From an uncultured Acidobacteriota bacterium (GTDB lineage Bacteria > Acidobacteriota > UBA6911 > RPQK01 > JAJDTT01), in NCBI GenBank assembly GCA_951812665.1, contig CATOST010000016.1:124001-188000 (forward strand): DNA of 64,000 nucleotides. Direction: 5' to 3'. Below the pieces are notes generated by a model that saw nothing but the letters and a program-made list of their open reading frames with translations, made no database searches and was not told the origin of the DNA. Made by a program: the position numbers and the translations under genes. Positions 1-9,141 of this stretch are shown in pieces. Every line of letters starts with the position of its first letter. The stretch's first letter is position 1.

Positions 1-1402
1 AGAGAACCTGCGCCGGATAGACCCCCAGGTAGAGGGTACCGGCGGCCATTAGTAGTATCACGATCCGTGCCGCCAGGGGTATCGGAACGGGCTCGGGCGG
101 CGAGGATGCCTCCTTCATGAACATCAGGACGATGAGCTGCAGGTAGTAGTAGAGGCCAACGGCCGAGGCCAGCACCGCCAGAATCACCAGGGCGACCATG
201 TCCGCCTCGACGGCGGCCGAGAAGAGGAAGAGCTTTCCATAGAATCCCGCCGTCGGCGGGATGCCGATCAGGGAGAGGAGAAAGATGGTCAGGGAGACGC
301 TCAGGAGCGGATGGCGGTAGCCGATCCCCCGGTAGTCCTCCAGCTTGGTGAACTGCTCTTCCCGGCGCGCAAAGACCTGCACCACCGCGAACGCTCCCAG
401 CGTCATCAGAGAGTACGCCGCGAGATAGAAGAGAACGCCCTGGACGCCTCGAGGACTGTTGGCGATGACACCGAGCAGGATGTAACCGGCGTGGGCGATG
501 GAGGAATAGGCCAGGAGCCGTTTGACGTCGGTCTGGGTCAGGGCCGCCAGGTTGCCGATGATCATGGTCGCGGCGCTGGCGATCCAGAGGAGAGTCTGCC
601 ATTGGTCCGCACTCTCCGGGAAGACCTGGTGCAGGAGGCGCAACAGCGTGATCAGGACCGCCGCTTTGGAGCCCACCGCCAAGTGGGCGGTGATGGGCAC
701 GGGGGCCCCTTGATAGACGTCCGGAGTCCAGACGTGCAAAGGCGCCAGGGCCGCCTTGAAGCCGAATCCCACCAGAAGCAGTCCGAGCCCCACCAGGAAA
801 GTAGCCTGGTCCGCCTGTCCCTGAGTCGCCGACTCGGCGATCCTGGAGTATTGCGTGGACCCCGTCGCGCCGTAAAGGAGGGCGATCCCGTAGAGCATGA
901 ACGCCGTGGAGAACGCCCCCAGCAGGAAGTACTTGAGCGCCGACTCGTTCGACCTGGGGTCGCCCCGGCGATAACCGGCCAGGACGTAGCCGGAGATGGA
1001 CAGGATCTCCAGTCCCAGGAAGGTCATGATGAGGTTGGCGCTCACGGCCATGAGCGACATCCCCACCGTCGCCATCAGCAGGAGCGGGAAGTATTCGCCG
1101 TGCCGCAACTGCTCCCGTTTCAGGTAGGAGACCGAAATCAGGGCGACCGCTGCGCTGGAGACCAGAAACAGGATCCTGGCGGCTCCGCCCAACGGGTCCA
1201 TGGACACCATGCCGAAGAAGGCGGGACCATGATTCCCCCACTGGAGCAGGACGACCCCCAGCGCTGCCGCCAGGATCGACGAGGCGGCGTATCCCAGTCG
1301 AACCTGGTGGCGAGACGGAAGGACGGGGATGGCCAACATGAGCAGAATGCCGGCCACGGCCAGAAGGATCTCCGGGAGCAGCGCGGAGGTGTTAAGGGAC
1401 AT
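1..1402 (-). CDS. nuoN: NADH-quinone oxidoreductase subunit N (3' end cut by window edge)
   Basis: This is a membrane-arm subunit of respiratory complex I, one of the three antiporter-like subunits (L, M, N) that couple electron transfer from NADH to quinone with proton export. The reading frame on the minus strand starts at ATG 1402 and stays open to base 1. It encodes at least 467 residues of alternating hydrophobic helices, beginning MSLNTSALLPEILLAVAG. The last visible residues resemble the normal C-terminal end of NuoN, so probably only a few residues are missing. The start overlaps the end of nuoM by 11 bases, which suggests translational coupling as the last gene of nuoJKLMN. Identification is by family resemblance and operon position. 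Confidence 0.93.
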   Translation of the reverse strand, partial: MSLNTSALLPEILLAVAGILLMLAIPVLPSRHQVRLGYAASSILAAALGVVLLQWGNHGPAFFGMVSMDPLGGAARILFLVSSAAVALISVSYLKREQLRHGEYFPLLLMATVGMSLMAVSANLIMTFLGLEILSISGYVLAGYRRGDPRSNESALKYFLLGAFSTAFMLYGIALLYGATGSTQYSRIAESATQGQADQATFLVGLGLLLVGFGFKAALAPLHVWTPDVYQGAPVPITAHLAVGSKAAVLITLLRLLHQVFPESADQWQTLLWIASAATMIIGNLAALTQTDVKRLLAYSSIAHAGYILLGVIANSPRGVQGVLFYLAAYSLMTLGAFAVVQVFARREEQFTKLEDYRGIGYRHPLLSVSLTIFLLSLIGIPPTAGFYGKLFLFSAAVEADMVALVILAVLASAVGLYYYLQLIVLMFMKEASSPPEPVPIPLAARIVILLMAAGTLYLGVYPAQVL

Positions 1403-2924
1403 CGCTTCGAACTACCTGTGTGTGCTGTACCTGGTCCAGCCGGTCCACCAGCAGTTGAATGCTGCCGTCCATGGTTCTCAGAAAGGTGCCGGAGCCGATC
1501 CCCATCCAGAGCGAAAGCACGATGGCCGGAATCAGCATCGCCCCCTCCCGGAAGCTCAGGTCCGGGAGCCGGCGGTTCGCTTCCTTCTCAACCCGTCCCA
1601 GGAAGACCCGCTGGTACATCCAGAGCATGTAGGCCGCTGAAAGGACCACTCCACAGACTGCGACGGCGGCGGACGGGACACTGGTGAGAAAGGTCCCCTG
1701 GAGAATGAGAAACTCGCCTACGAACCCGCCGAGGCCGGGCAGCCCGATGCTTCCCAGCAGCACGATGAAGAAGCAGGCCGAGTAGCGCGGCATGGAATGA
1801 GCCAGCCCTCCGAACTCGTCGATCCGGCGGGTGTGGCGGCGATCGTAAAGGATGCCTACCAGCAGAAAGAGGGCTCCGGTGGAGACTCCATGATTGAGCA
1901 TCTGGTAGGCCGCACCCTCCATGGACTGAAAGCTGAATGAGAAAATTCCCAGCACTACGAAGCCCAGATGGCTGACGGAAGAGTAGGCCACGAGCCGCTT
2001 CAGGTCGGGCTGCACCATGGCCACCAGGGCGCCGTAGATGATTCCGATCAGCGCCAGGATGCAGATCGCCGGCGCCAACTGTGCCGACGCCCAAGGGAAG
2101 AGGGGCAGGCAGAAGCGGAGGAGCCCGTAGGCTCCCATCTTGAGCAGGACTCCCGCCAGGATCACCGAAGCGGCCGTGGGGGCCTCGGTGTGGGCGTCCG
2201 GCAGCCAGGTGTGCAGGGGAAAGACGGGCACCTTGACGGCGAACGCCACGAAGAACAGACCGAAGAGAAGGGTCTCGACTCCCGGGGAAAGAATCGCCTC
2301 GCCCCCTTTCAGGATCCCGATCATTTCCACCAGATCGAAGTTGCCGGTTCCCAGCAGGAAATAGAGAATTACGATCCCCGCCAACATCAGCAGCGAACCG
2401 CCCATGGTGTAGATGAAGAACTTCACCGCGGCGTAGATTCGCCGGCTCGACCCCCAGATTCCGATCAGGAAGACCATGGGAATCAGGGAGACTTCCCAGA
2501 AGACGTAGAAGAGGACCAGGTCCAGAGCCAGGAAGACGCCCAGGATCCCCACCTCCAGCAGCAGGATGGAGGCCAGGTAGAGCTTGAGCTTGTCCTTGAG
2601 ATTCCAGCTCGACAACAGCGCCAAGGGGATCAGGACCGTGGTCAGGAGCACCAGGAGCAGGCTGATCCCGTCCAGGCCCAGGTGGTACTGGACTCGAAAA
2701 CCGGCAGCATGAAACCAGTCGGCCTGCTCCACCAATTGGAAGGATCCGGTCTGGTTGTCGAAATCCCTGAAGAGAACGGCCGACCAGAGAAACGTCGCCA
2801 GGGATGCGATCAGCGCGGCCCATTTCAGGAGTCGTTCCCGTCCGGACGGAAGCAGGCAGACCACGGCCGCTCCGATCGCGGGAATCAGCAGCAACAGACT
2901 CAGAGGATACGAAGCTAAGGGCAT
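1392..2924 (-). CDS. nuoM: NADH-quinone oxidoreductase subunit M
   Basis: This is an antiporter-like membrane subunit of complex I, 510 residues, a normal length for the family. Visible hallmarks are FWEVSLIPMVFLIG, with the conserved glutamate of transmembrane helix 5, and HTWLPDAHTEAPTAASVILA followed by LLKMG, with the conserved lysine and histidine of the proton channel. About 14 hydrophobic helices run the whole length. Its ATG overlaps the nuoL stop by one base (TGATG), and its own stop lies inside nuoN. Expression therefore looks strictly coupled within nuoJKLMN. Confidence 0.96.
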   Translation of the reverse strand: MPLASYPLSLLLLIPAIGAAVVCLLPSGRERLLKWAALIASLATFLWSAVLFRDFDNQTGSFQLVEQADWFHAAGFRVQYHLGLDGISLLLVLLTTVLIPLALLSSWNLKDKLKLYLASILLLEVGILGVFLALDLVLFYVFWEVSLIPMVFLIGIWGSSRRIYAAVKFFIYTMGGSLLMLAGIVILYFLLGTGNFDLVEMIGILKGGEAILSPGVETLLFGLFFVAFAVKVPVFPLHTWLPDAHTEAPTAASVILAGVLLKMGAYGLLRFCLPLFPWASAQLAPAICILALIGIIYGALVAMVQPDLKRLVAYSSVSHLGFVVLGIFSFSFQSMEGAAYQMLNHGVSTGALFLLVGILYDRRHTRRIDEFGGLAHSMPRYSACFFIVLLGSIGLPGLGGFVGEFLILQGTFLTSVPSAAVAVCGVVLSAAYMLWMYQRVFLGRVEKEANRRLPDLSFREGAMLIPAIVLSLWMGIGSGTFLRTMDGSIQLLVDRLDQVQHTQVVRSDVP

Positions 2925-4867
2925 CAGCCGATCACGCTATAGAGATAGAGAAAGACGAGTGCGGCTCCGGTCACGATCCAGGCCGCGTAGGTGCGGGTGT
3001 TCCCACTCTGCATCCGGCTCGCCACGCCGCTCCATCGCCGGAACAGGGAGGCGGTGCCGTTGACCGCCCCGTCCACGACGCCCACGTCGACGACTCTCCA
3101 CAACACCCGCCTGGACAGTGCCTTGAGGCCGCCGACCACGAACCGGGAATAGGCCTGATCGATCCTGAACTGCTGCAGGAGCGTGCCGTGGAGCCCCGGC
3201 AACCGGTCCGCCAGCCGCCGGGGAAGAGACCGGTCTCCGGCGTAGAGACGGTAGGCCAAGGCGGCGCCCAACAGACTGACGGCCAAGGCGGCGGCACCCG
3301 CCAGCATCTCCAGGCTGTGGGAGGCTCCGTGGCCCGCCGAGACGCCGTGGTCGTAGGAGAACCGGAACACCGGCGCCAGAAAGTGGTCCAACCAGTGATC
3401 GCCCAGGTTCAGGTAGGCCGGCAGACCGGCGACTCCCGCGACCGCCGCCGCTCCGGCCAGGATGGCCAGGGGCGCGGTGACCGCGGTTCCCGCTTCGGAG
3501 CCGGATTCCCCGTGGCCGTGGGAGGGCGAACCGTAGAAGGCCAGGAACATGAGCCGGCACATGTAGAAGGCGGTGAGCCCGGCCACCACCAGGCCCGCTA
3601 CCCAGAAGACCGGATGCCCCAGGGGACTGTCGAGCGCTCTCCACAGAATCTCGTCTTTGGAGAAGAACCCGGAGAGAGGGAAAATTCCGGCCAGGGCCAC
3701 GGTCCCCACCCACATGGTCCAACAAGTCACTCTCAGGGAGTTCTTCAGCCCTCCCATGCGGAACAGGTCCAACTCGTGATGAAGCCGGAGCAGGACGCTG
3801 CCCGCCCCCAGGAAGAGCAGGGCCTTGAAGAAGGCGTGGGTGAACAGATGAAAGATCCCGGTGCTGAAGGCGCCCACGCCCAGCGCCATGAACATGTAGC
3901 CCAGTTGGCTGATGGTGGAGTAGGCCAGGACCTTCTTGATGTCCCGCTGGACCAGCGCCGTCAGGGCCGCCAGGAGGGCCGTCAAGACTCCGACGACGGC
4001 CACCAGGAGGAGCACGTCGGGCGCCCGGCTGTAGAGCGCGGCCGAGCGCACCACCAGGTAGACGCCGGCGGTCACCATGGTGGCGGCGTGGATCAGGGCA
4101 CTCACCGGAGTGGGTCCCTCCATGGCGTCCGGCAGCCAGACCTGAAGCGGGATCTGGGCGCTCTTGCCCGTCGCCCCCAGAAACAGGAGCAGAGTGATTG
4201 CCGCCAGAACGGTGAAGCCGCTCTCGGGTTGGGGATGGGTCCGGCTCACGGTTTCGAAGAGGGGTCCGAACTCCAGGGTCCCGAAGGTCTTGAAGATGAG
4301 AAAGACGCCCAGCAGAAAACAGGCGTCCCCCACCCGATTCACGACGAAGGCCTTCTTGGCCGCATCGCCGGCGCTCTTCCGCTCAATGTAGTAGCCGATC
4401 AGGAGATAGGAGCAGAGGCCCACCCCTTCCCACCCCACGAACAGCAACAGGTAGTTCCCCGCCATCACCAGCAGGGACATCATGAACACGAAGAGGTTGA
4501 GATAGGAGAAATAGCGGTAGAGGCCCGACTCGCCCTTCATGTAGGACGTGGAGTAGACGTGAATCAGGAATCCCACTCCCGTGATGACCAGGAGCATGAT
4601 CATGGAGAGGGGGTCCAGCAGGAAGCTGCACTCGGCGGTGAAGGTCCCCGCCTGAATCCAGGTGAAGAGGCGGTGGACGATCTGCTGCTCCTGGGCCGGC
4701 AGCCGGATGAACTCGGCGAAGACGGCCAGCAGAAACAGGAAGCTGGCTCCGGTGGCCGCGCAGCCGGTGCCGGAGACGATGCGAGCCGGCAGCCGCTTCC
4801 CCACCAGGCCGTTGAACAGGAAGCCGGCGAGGGGTGGGACCAGGGCCAGCCAGAAATACTCGATCAT
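2924..4867 (-). CDS. nuoL: NADH-quinone oxidoreductase subunit L
   Basis: This is the distal antiporter-like subunit of complex I (647 residues). It normally carries the long lateral amphipathic helix along the membrane arm. The proton-channel motif is clear as VWLPDAMEGPTPVSALIHAA followed by TMVTAG, and GWEGVGLCSYLLIGYY matches the conserved N-terminal helix segment. The C-terminal 100 residues contain the basic amphipathic stretch expected for the lateral helix. It starts two bases after the nuoK stop and ends overlapping the nuoM start by one base. Confidence 0.96.
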   Translation of the reverse strand: MIEYFWLALVPPLAGFLFNGLVGKRLPARIVSGTGCAATGASFLFLLAVFAEFIRLPAQEQQIVHRLFTWIQAGTFTAECSFLLDPLSMIMLLVITGVGFLIHVYSTSYMKGESGLYRYFSYLNLFVFMMSLLVMAGNYLLLFVGWEGVGLCSYLLIGYYIERKSAGDAAKKAFVVNRVGDACFLLGVFLIFKTFGTLEFGPLFETVSRTHPQPESGFTVLAAITLLLFLGATGKSAQIPLQVWLPDAMEGPTPVSALIHAATMVTAGVYLVVRSAALYSRAPDVLLLVAVVGVLTALLAALTALVQRDIKKVLAYSTISQLGYMFMALGVGAFSTGIFHLFTHAFFKALLFLGAGSVLLRLHHELDLFRMGGLKNSLRVTCWTMWVGTVALAGIFPLSGFFSKDEILWRALDSPLGHPVFWVAGLVVAGLTAFYMCRLMFLAFYGSPSHGHGESGSEAGTAVTAPLAILAGAAAVAGVAGLPAYLNLGDHWLDHFLAPVFRFSYDHGVSAGHGASHSLEMLAGAAALAVSLLGAALAYRLYAGDRSLPRRLADRLPGLHGTLLQQFRIDQAYSRFVVGGLKALSRRVLWRVVDVGVVDGAVNGTASLFRRWSGVASRMQSGNTRTYAAWIVTGAALVFLYLYSVIG

Positions 4868-4869
4868 GG

Positions 4870-5178
4870 TCAGCCCTGAAGCCTGTTGACGGAGTCGATG
4901 TCCAGGGTCTGGGAGTGCCGGTCGAGACCCAGGATCAGCGCCAGACCCACCGCCGCCTCCGCCGCGGCCACGGTCATGACGAAGAAGACGAAAATGTGGG
5001 CGTCCACTTGGCTCCAGGTCCGCGCGTAGGCCAGAAACGTGAGGTTGACGGCGTTGAGCATCAGTTCCACCGACATGAACATGGTGATGACGTTGCGTCT
5101 GACGATGAAGCCGGCGACGCCGATGACGAAGAGAACCGCGCCCAGCGCCAGATAGTGAGTGGCAGGGACCATACCCAT
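4870..5178 (-). CDS. nuoK: NADH-quinone oxidoreductase subunit K
   Basis: This small membrane subunit of complex I has 102 residues and three hydrophobic helices. It contains the conserved acidic helix FMSVELMLNAVNLTF and the later segment VAAAEAAVGLALIL with a second intramembrane glutamate; both glutamates belong to the proton path in this family. The open frame extends further upstream, but the start at 5178 (or the ATG three bases earlier, 5181) overlaps the nuoJ stop as ATGATGGG and gives the normal family length. The longer version would add a Gly/Arg/Pro-rich leader that is only a shadow of nuoJ. Confidence 0.93.
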   Translation of the reverse strand: MGMVPATHYLALGAVLFVIGVAGFIVRRNVITMFMSVELMLNAVNLTFLAYARTWSQVDAHIFVFFVMTVAAAEAAVGLALILGLDRHSQTLDIDSVNRLQG

Positions 5179-5675
5179 CATTCGGGACGATGCTTGACCA
5201 GGACGACGGCGCCCAGAATGGCCACCAGAATCAGGATGGACGTGACCTCGAAGGGCAGCAGATAGTCCTGGAAGAGAATCTGGGCGATCCTCTTCGGACC
5301 CTCGCCTGATCCGAGCGGGTCGCCTGATCCGCGGGGAGTCCACGCCGGGAAGACGCGAAGCAGAACAAACGCCAGAAAGGCGGCCGCAGGCAACGCGGCC
5401 AAGGCCGTCTTCTTGAACCGGTCGGGACCGAACATCTCCGACTTCGGGTCCACAAGCATGATCACGAACAGGAACAGGACCATGATGGCCCCGGCGTAAA
5501 CGATGACCTGCAGCGCGGCGACGAGGGCGGCTCCCAACTGAAAGTAGAGGACAGCCAATGCGCCAAAGCAGACGATCAGGGAGAATGCGCTGTAGACGGC
5601 GCGTTGCTGGAGGACCACCAGGAGAGCGGAGCCGACGGCTACGGCTGCAAAAACGTAAAAGACGATTTGCTCCAC
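5178..5675 (-). CDS. nuoJ: NADH-quinone oxidoreductase subunit J
   Basis: This membrane subunit of complex I has 165 residues and five hydrophobic helices, including the family segment VIVYAGAIMVLFLFVIML. I place the start at GTG 5675. It is preceded six bases upstream by a strong ribosome site (GGGGGAG). A consensus promoter lies just before it (5704-5732), so transcription should begin near 5697. The upstream in-frame ATG at 5705 falls inside the -10 box and would not be transcribed. This is the first gene of the nuoJKLMN unit, with a divergent gene beyond it. Thus nuoA-I are not directly upstream here. Confidence 0.93.
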   Translation of the reverse strand: MEQIVFYVFAAVAVGSALLVVLQQRAVYSAFSLIVCFGALAVLYFQLGAALVAALQVIVYAGAIMVLFLFVIMLVDPKSEMFGPDRFKKTALAALPAAAFLAFVLLRVFPAWTPRGSGDPLGSGEGPKRIAQILFQDYLLPFEVTSILILVAILGAVVLVKHRPE

Positions 5676-5703
5676 ACTTGGCTCCCCCGCTTGCGGAGAA
5701 TGC

Positions 5704-5732
5704 ATCTTAGTGAAGGGCCTGGATGGTGTCAA
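5704..5732 (-). promoter_or_regulatory. Sigma-70-type promoter of nuoJKLMN
   Basis: Read on the minus strand, TTGACA (5732-5727) is followed by a 17-base spacer and TAAGAT (5709-5704). This is close to the consensus housekeeping promoter with ideal spacing. The predicted start near 5697 leaves a leader of about 22 bases containing GGGGGAG before the nuoJ GTG. Confidence 0.75.
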
Positions 5733-5926
5733 CGAACGGACCCGATGTCGGGGCCATGGCGAGGCCCTCATTTTCCTCTTGAAGAGCAGCGGAAAGTCGC
5801 GTCCCGGCTCCCGTTTGGGTGATGCCTCCGGTGGTCGAGATCATACTGAAAACAATAGAATGGGCTTTCCCCAGCCGTTGTCGCGGAGTGGCTGGTGCTT
5901 GCGCGACGCCACCGGGAGGCGACGAG

Positions 5927-6242
5927 ATGAGAAAGGAATACATGGTGGGTGCCCGACTTCCCTCGGAGTTGGTCTGCGAACTGGAAATCATCGAAGAGGG
6001 CGAACAGTCTGATCGCTCGACGACAGTGCGCCGGCTGCTGTCGAGAGGCATCCGGCACTGGAAGCCGGAGCACTACGTCCGTCAGTACGGTGAGGGAAGG
6101 GTCACGCTGGCACGAGCTGCTCGGGATGCCGGAGTCTCGTTGTGGGAAATGATCGACTATGAAGGTATCGGCCCAATACGATCTCGACGATCCGAAACGA
6201 GACTTGGGGGTCATCCACGGCAGTCTGGAGAATCGGGAGTGA
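5927..6242 (+). pseudogene. UPF0175-family antitoxin-like gene, frameshifted
   Basis: The start (MRKEYMVGARLPSELVCELE) and the segment RVTLARAARDAGVSLWEMID match the UPF0175 family: a ribbon-helix-helix-like N-terminus followed by a helix-turn-helix, typical of small regulators and antitoxins. After residue Y78 (6160) the frame runs on as unrelated residues into the next gene. One base later, the third frame reads KVSAQYDLDDPKRDLGVIHG and ends at TGA 6240-6242. That is the expected UPF0175 tail (compare the family's QYDLEDLE-like ending). The linker before QYDL is about four residues shorter than I would expect, so a small deletion of roughly 11 bases would explain the shift. A sequencing error or programmed shift is possible. 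No partner toxin is recognisable next to it. Confidence 0.6.
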
Positions 6243-8221
6243 TCTTACCTCGGCTGGTACTCATTCTGATCGTCCTGCTGGGCTCCTTTTGTGCGCCCGC
6301 CCCCAGGCGTCCCGGGTTCAAGGTCGTGGTCCTGGGCTTCGACGGCGTGGACCCCGATCTGGTGGATCGATGGATCGAAGAGCTTCCCAACATTCGCCGC
6401 CTAGGAGAACAGGGGACCCGATCGACCCTGGGCACCACCAACCCCCCGGAATCCCCCGTGGCTTGGGCCAGCTTCGCCACCGGACTCAATCCGGGACGGC
6501 ACGGAATCTTCGACTTCCTCCGGCGTGACCCCGCCACCTACATGCCCGACATCGGACTGGTGAAGGTGGAAAAACCTCGTTTCCTGTTCAAGACCATCCC
6601 CATCCGCGGAGCCCGATTGACCAACAACCGCAAGGGCGTCCCCTTCTGGGAGCACCTGGACCGGTCCGGCATCGTCACCGCCAATCTCCGGCTTCCGCTG
6701 GAGTTCCCGGCGCGTCCTCTGGTTCACGGGACCACACTTTCGGGGCTGGGTGTGCCCGACGTTCGGGGAACCTGGGGCACCTACTTCTATCTTTCCACGG
6801 ACGTCAGCCGCTGGGATCTGCAGGATACGGAGTTCGGCGGCCGGGTGATCCGCCTGGAAGGGGAAGACGGCCGTTTTCAGGCGCTGATCGGCGGACCCGC
6901 CGACCCCAGAGAGGAAGAACTGGTTCGACTGACGATCCCGCTGTCGGTGGAGCTGGATCCGCAGTCGACCTGCCTGACGCTCAGGCTCCAGGATCAGGAA
7001 GAGGAGGTCGACGAGGGACAGTGGAGCGATTGGTTCCGTTTCGTCTTCTCGGCGGGGCCCCTGGTGAAGATCCGCGGAATCAGCCGCTTCTACGTGCTGG
7101 AGACGTTCCCCGAGGTGAGACTCTACCTGATGCCCATCAGCCTCGATCCGGCCGGTCCGATTCTGCCTCTATCGAGTCCGGCCGACTACTCGCAAGACCT
7201 TGTTGCCCAACTCTCTCCGTTCAAGACTCTCGGCTGGGTCCATGAGACCTGGGGCCTCAACGAGGAACAGATCGACGAGCAGGTCTTTCTGGAGGACCTC
7301 TTCCGCAACATGAACCATCTGGAGCGGCTCCTGATGCACGAGCTGGAACGAGGTAAGGCGTCCCTGTACACGGCCGTCTTCACGGCTACCGACAGCGCCG
7401 CCCACATGTTCTATCGCTTCATCGACCCCCATCATCCCCGTTACGACCCGGAGGCCGCTCAGGGCTACGGCAGATCCCTGTTGAACGTCTACCGGAAGAT
7501 GGACTCCATCCTCTCCCGAGTCTTGAAACACCTGGATCCCCAGGACCTGCTGCTGGTCGTTTCCGATCACGGGTTCCACTCCTGGCGCAAGGAATTCAAT
7601 ACCAACACCTGGCTTCTGGAGAATGGTTTCCTGGTTTTCAAAGGCGTGCGGGCCGACACTGATCTGAAACGGATGGAGCAGGTCTATCGCGGCGGGAGCT
7701 TCTTCCCCAACGTGGACTGGAACCGGACCCAAGCGTACGCCCTGGGTCTCGGCCATATCTACGTGAACCTGAAGGGGCGGGAGGGTCAGGGAATCGTCGA
7801 ACCCGGCCGCGACTATATGGATCTGGTACGGGAAGTCTCTCGGGATATTCTCGAGTATCGGGACCCGGAAACCGGAGAACCGGTATTGCAGAACGCTTAT
7901 TTCAGGGACGAGATCTACTCCGGCGAAGAGATCGAGCATGCCGGAGACATCCAGCTCAGCTTCCGCTCCGGCTACCGGACTTCGTGGCAGACGGCCCTGG
8001 GTGCGGTGCCCGAGCACGTCCTCGTCGCCAACCTCAGGAAATGGAGCGGCGACCACTGTGCTTCCGATTTTTCGGACACCGCGGGTTTCGCGGTCTCAAA
8101 TCGCACCATCGTTACGGAGAATCCGCACATCATGGACCTGGCGCCGACGTTGTACCGGTTGTTTCAGGTCGAAGATCCTGAGCCCCTGGACGGCCGCGCC
8201 TGGTCATTCGAATCGCCATGA
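6239..8221 (+). CDS. Secreted/lipoprotein alkaline-phosphatase-superfamily phosphodiesterase
   Basis: This is a predicted metal-dependent phosphodiesterase or phosphatase of the alkaline phosphatase superfamily (type I phosphodiesterase/nucleotide pyrophosphatase branch), 660 residues. Metal ligands are visible as VVVLGFDGVDPD (D35), TATDSAAH in the middle, SDHGFHSW and GDHCASD. The likely nucleophile is the serine in NPPESPVAWASF. I choose GTG 6239 because it overlaps the end of the UPF0175-type frame as GTGA and gives a short hydrophobic export signal with Cys18, possibly lipidated, although the lipobox is weak. The frame is open back to 5819 only because the upstream gene is frameshifted. 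Its stop overlaps the next ATG (ATGA). The substrate is unknown; the neighbours suggest a lipid or prenyl phosphate, which is inference. Confidence 0.85.
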   Translation: MILPRLVLILIVLLGSFCAPAPRRPGFKVVVLGFDGVDPDLVDRWIEELPNIRRLGEQGTRSTLGTTNPPESPVAWASFATGLNPGRHGIFDFLRRDPATYMPDIGLVKVEKPRFLFKTIPIRGARLTNNRKGVPFWEHLDRSGIVTANLRLPLEFPARPLVHGTTLSGLGVPDVRGTWGTYFYLSTDVSRWDLQDTEFGGRVIRLEGEDGRFQALIGGPADPREEELVRLTIPLSVELDPQSTCLTLRLQDQEEEVDEGQWSDWFRFVFSAGPLVKIRGISRFYVLETFPEVRLYLMPISLDPAGPILPLSSPADYSQDLVAQLSPFKTLGWVHETWGLNEEQIDEQVFLEDLFRNMNHLERLLMHELERGKASLYTAVFTATDSAAHMFYRFIDPHHPRYDPEAAQGYGRSLLNVYRKMDSILSRVLKHLDPQDLLLVVSDHGFHSWRKEFNTNTWLLENGFLVFKGVRADTDLKRMEQVYRGGSFFPNVDWNRTQAYALGLGHIYVNLKGREGQGIVEPGRDYMDLVREVSRDILEYRDPETGEPVLQNAYFRDEIYSGEEIEHAGDIQLSFRSGYRTSWQTALGAVPEHVLVANLRKWSGDHCASDFSDTAGFAVSNRTIVTENPHIMDLAPTLYRLFQVEDPEPLDGRAWSFESP

Positions 8222-9141
8222 GGTGCCTGGTCACGGGCGGGACAGGCTTCCTGGGGAGTGTCCTGGTGCGCAGGCTCCGGGAGCGAGGGCACGATGTCAC
8301 CGTCGCTTCGCGCTCCCGGGGCCAGGACGTGACCCGCATTCGGACTTTGGAGCCCAGCTTCCGGGACGCCGAAGCGGTGTTTCATCTGGCCGCCCTGGTC
8401 CAGTCCCGGCCCGGCCCTTTCCTTAAGGTCAACGTGGACGGGTTGAGAAACGTCCTGGAACTGGCCCGGCGCCACCGGGTTGCCAGGATGGTCCATGTCT
8501 CCTCGTTCACCATCTTCGGCCCCAGCGGCGGCGGAATCCATACCGAGGAGCGAATTCCCGAACGAACTGAGTTCTTCCACGGTTACGATCAGAGCAAATA
8601 CGAGGCCTTTCGACTGGCCAGCCGGTGGAAGCAACGGCTTCCCATGAACACGGTCTTTCCCACCGTCGTTTACGGCCCCGGGCCGATGACGGAGGGGAAC
8701 CTGCTGGTGCGTCTGCTTCGGCGATGGAAGAAGCTGCGGGTGGCGGCACTACCCGGCCGCGGGGCCCCCTGCTGGAATTTCGTCTACGTGGACGACGTCG
8801 CCGAGGCTCTGGTTCGATGCCTGGATGCCGACCCCGGAGAGAATTTCGTCCTGGGAGGCGAAAACCGGACGCTCCGGGATCTGCACGCGGCCTTCCGCCG
8901 GGTCTCTGAGGTGCCGATCATACCTCTGGGTCTTCCGGACGGGTGGTTCCGCGCCGGCGCCCGGTTGGAGGACTGGAGTGCGCGATTGCGGGGGATCTCG
9001 CCGTTGCTGGTTCCCTCGACGGCCGAGTTCTTTCTCCAGAACTGGCGATTTTCCTCGGGCAAGGCCCGCACCCATCTGGGCTACTCGGCCCGCTCCCTGG
9101 AGGAGGGCCTGAGCAGCACGAACCGTTGGATGGGGTCATGA
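8218..9141 (+). CDS. NAD(P)-dependent epimerase/dehydratase (extended SDR)
   Basis: This is a Rossmann-fold short-chain dehydrogenase of the extended type, 307 residues. The dinucleotide-binding motif TGGTGFLG is at residues 6-13. Other marks are VFHLAALV, the active-site YDQSK (YxxxK), and TVVYGPGPM after it. These features fit sugar-nucleotide epimerases, dihydroflavonol-reductase-like enzymes and hydroxysteroid-type reductases, and I cannot tell the substrate. It overlaps the phosphodiesterase upstream and the kinase-like fusion downstream by four bases each (ATGA). It therefore sits in a tightly coupled operon with prenyl-lipid genes. Confidence 0.85.
   Translation: MRCLVTGGTGFLGSVLVRRLRERGHDVTVASRSRGQDVTRIRTLEPSFRDAEAVFHLAALVQSRPGPFLKVNVDGLRNVLELARRHRVARMVHVSSFTIFGPSGGGIHTEERIPERTEFFHGYDQSKYEAFRLASRWKQRLPMNTVFPTVVYGPGPMTEGNLLVRLLRRWKKLRVAALPGRGAPCWNFVYVDDVAEALVRCLDADPGENFVLGGENRTLRDLHAAFRRVSEVPIIPLGLPDGWFRAGARLEDWSARLRGISPLLVPSTAEFFLQNWRFSSGKARTHLGYSARSLEEGLSSTNRWMGS

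Noticed and set aside
2804..4879. 691-codon plus-strand frame
   Set aside because: It is antisense to nuoL and nuoM, with no recognisable protein features.
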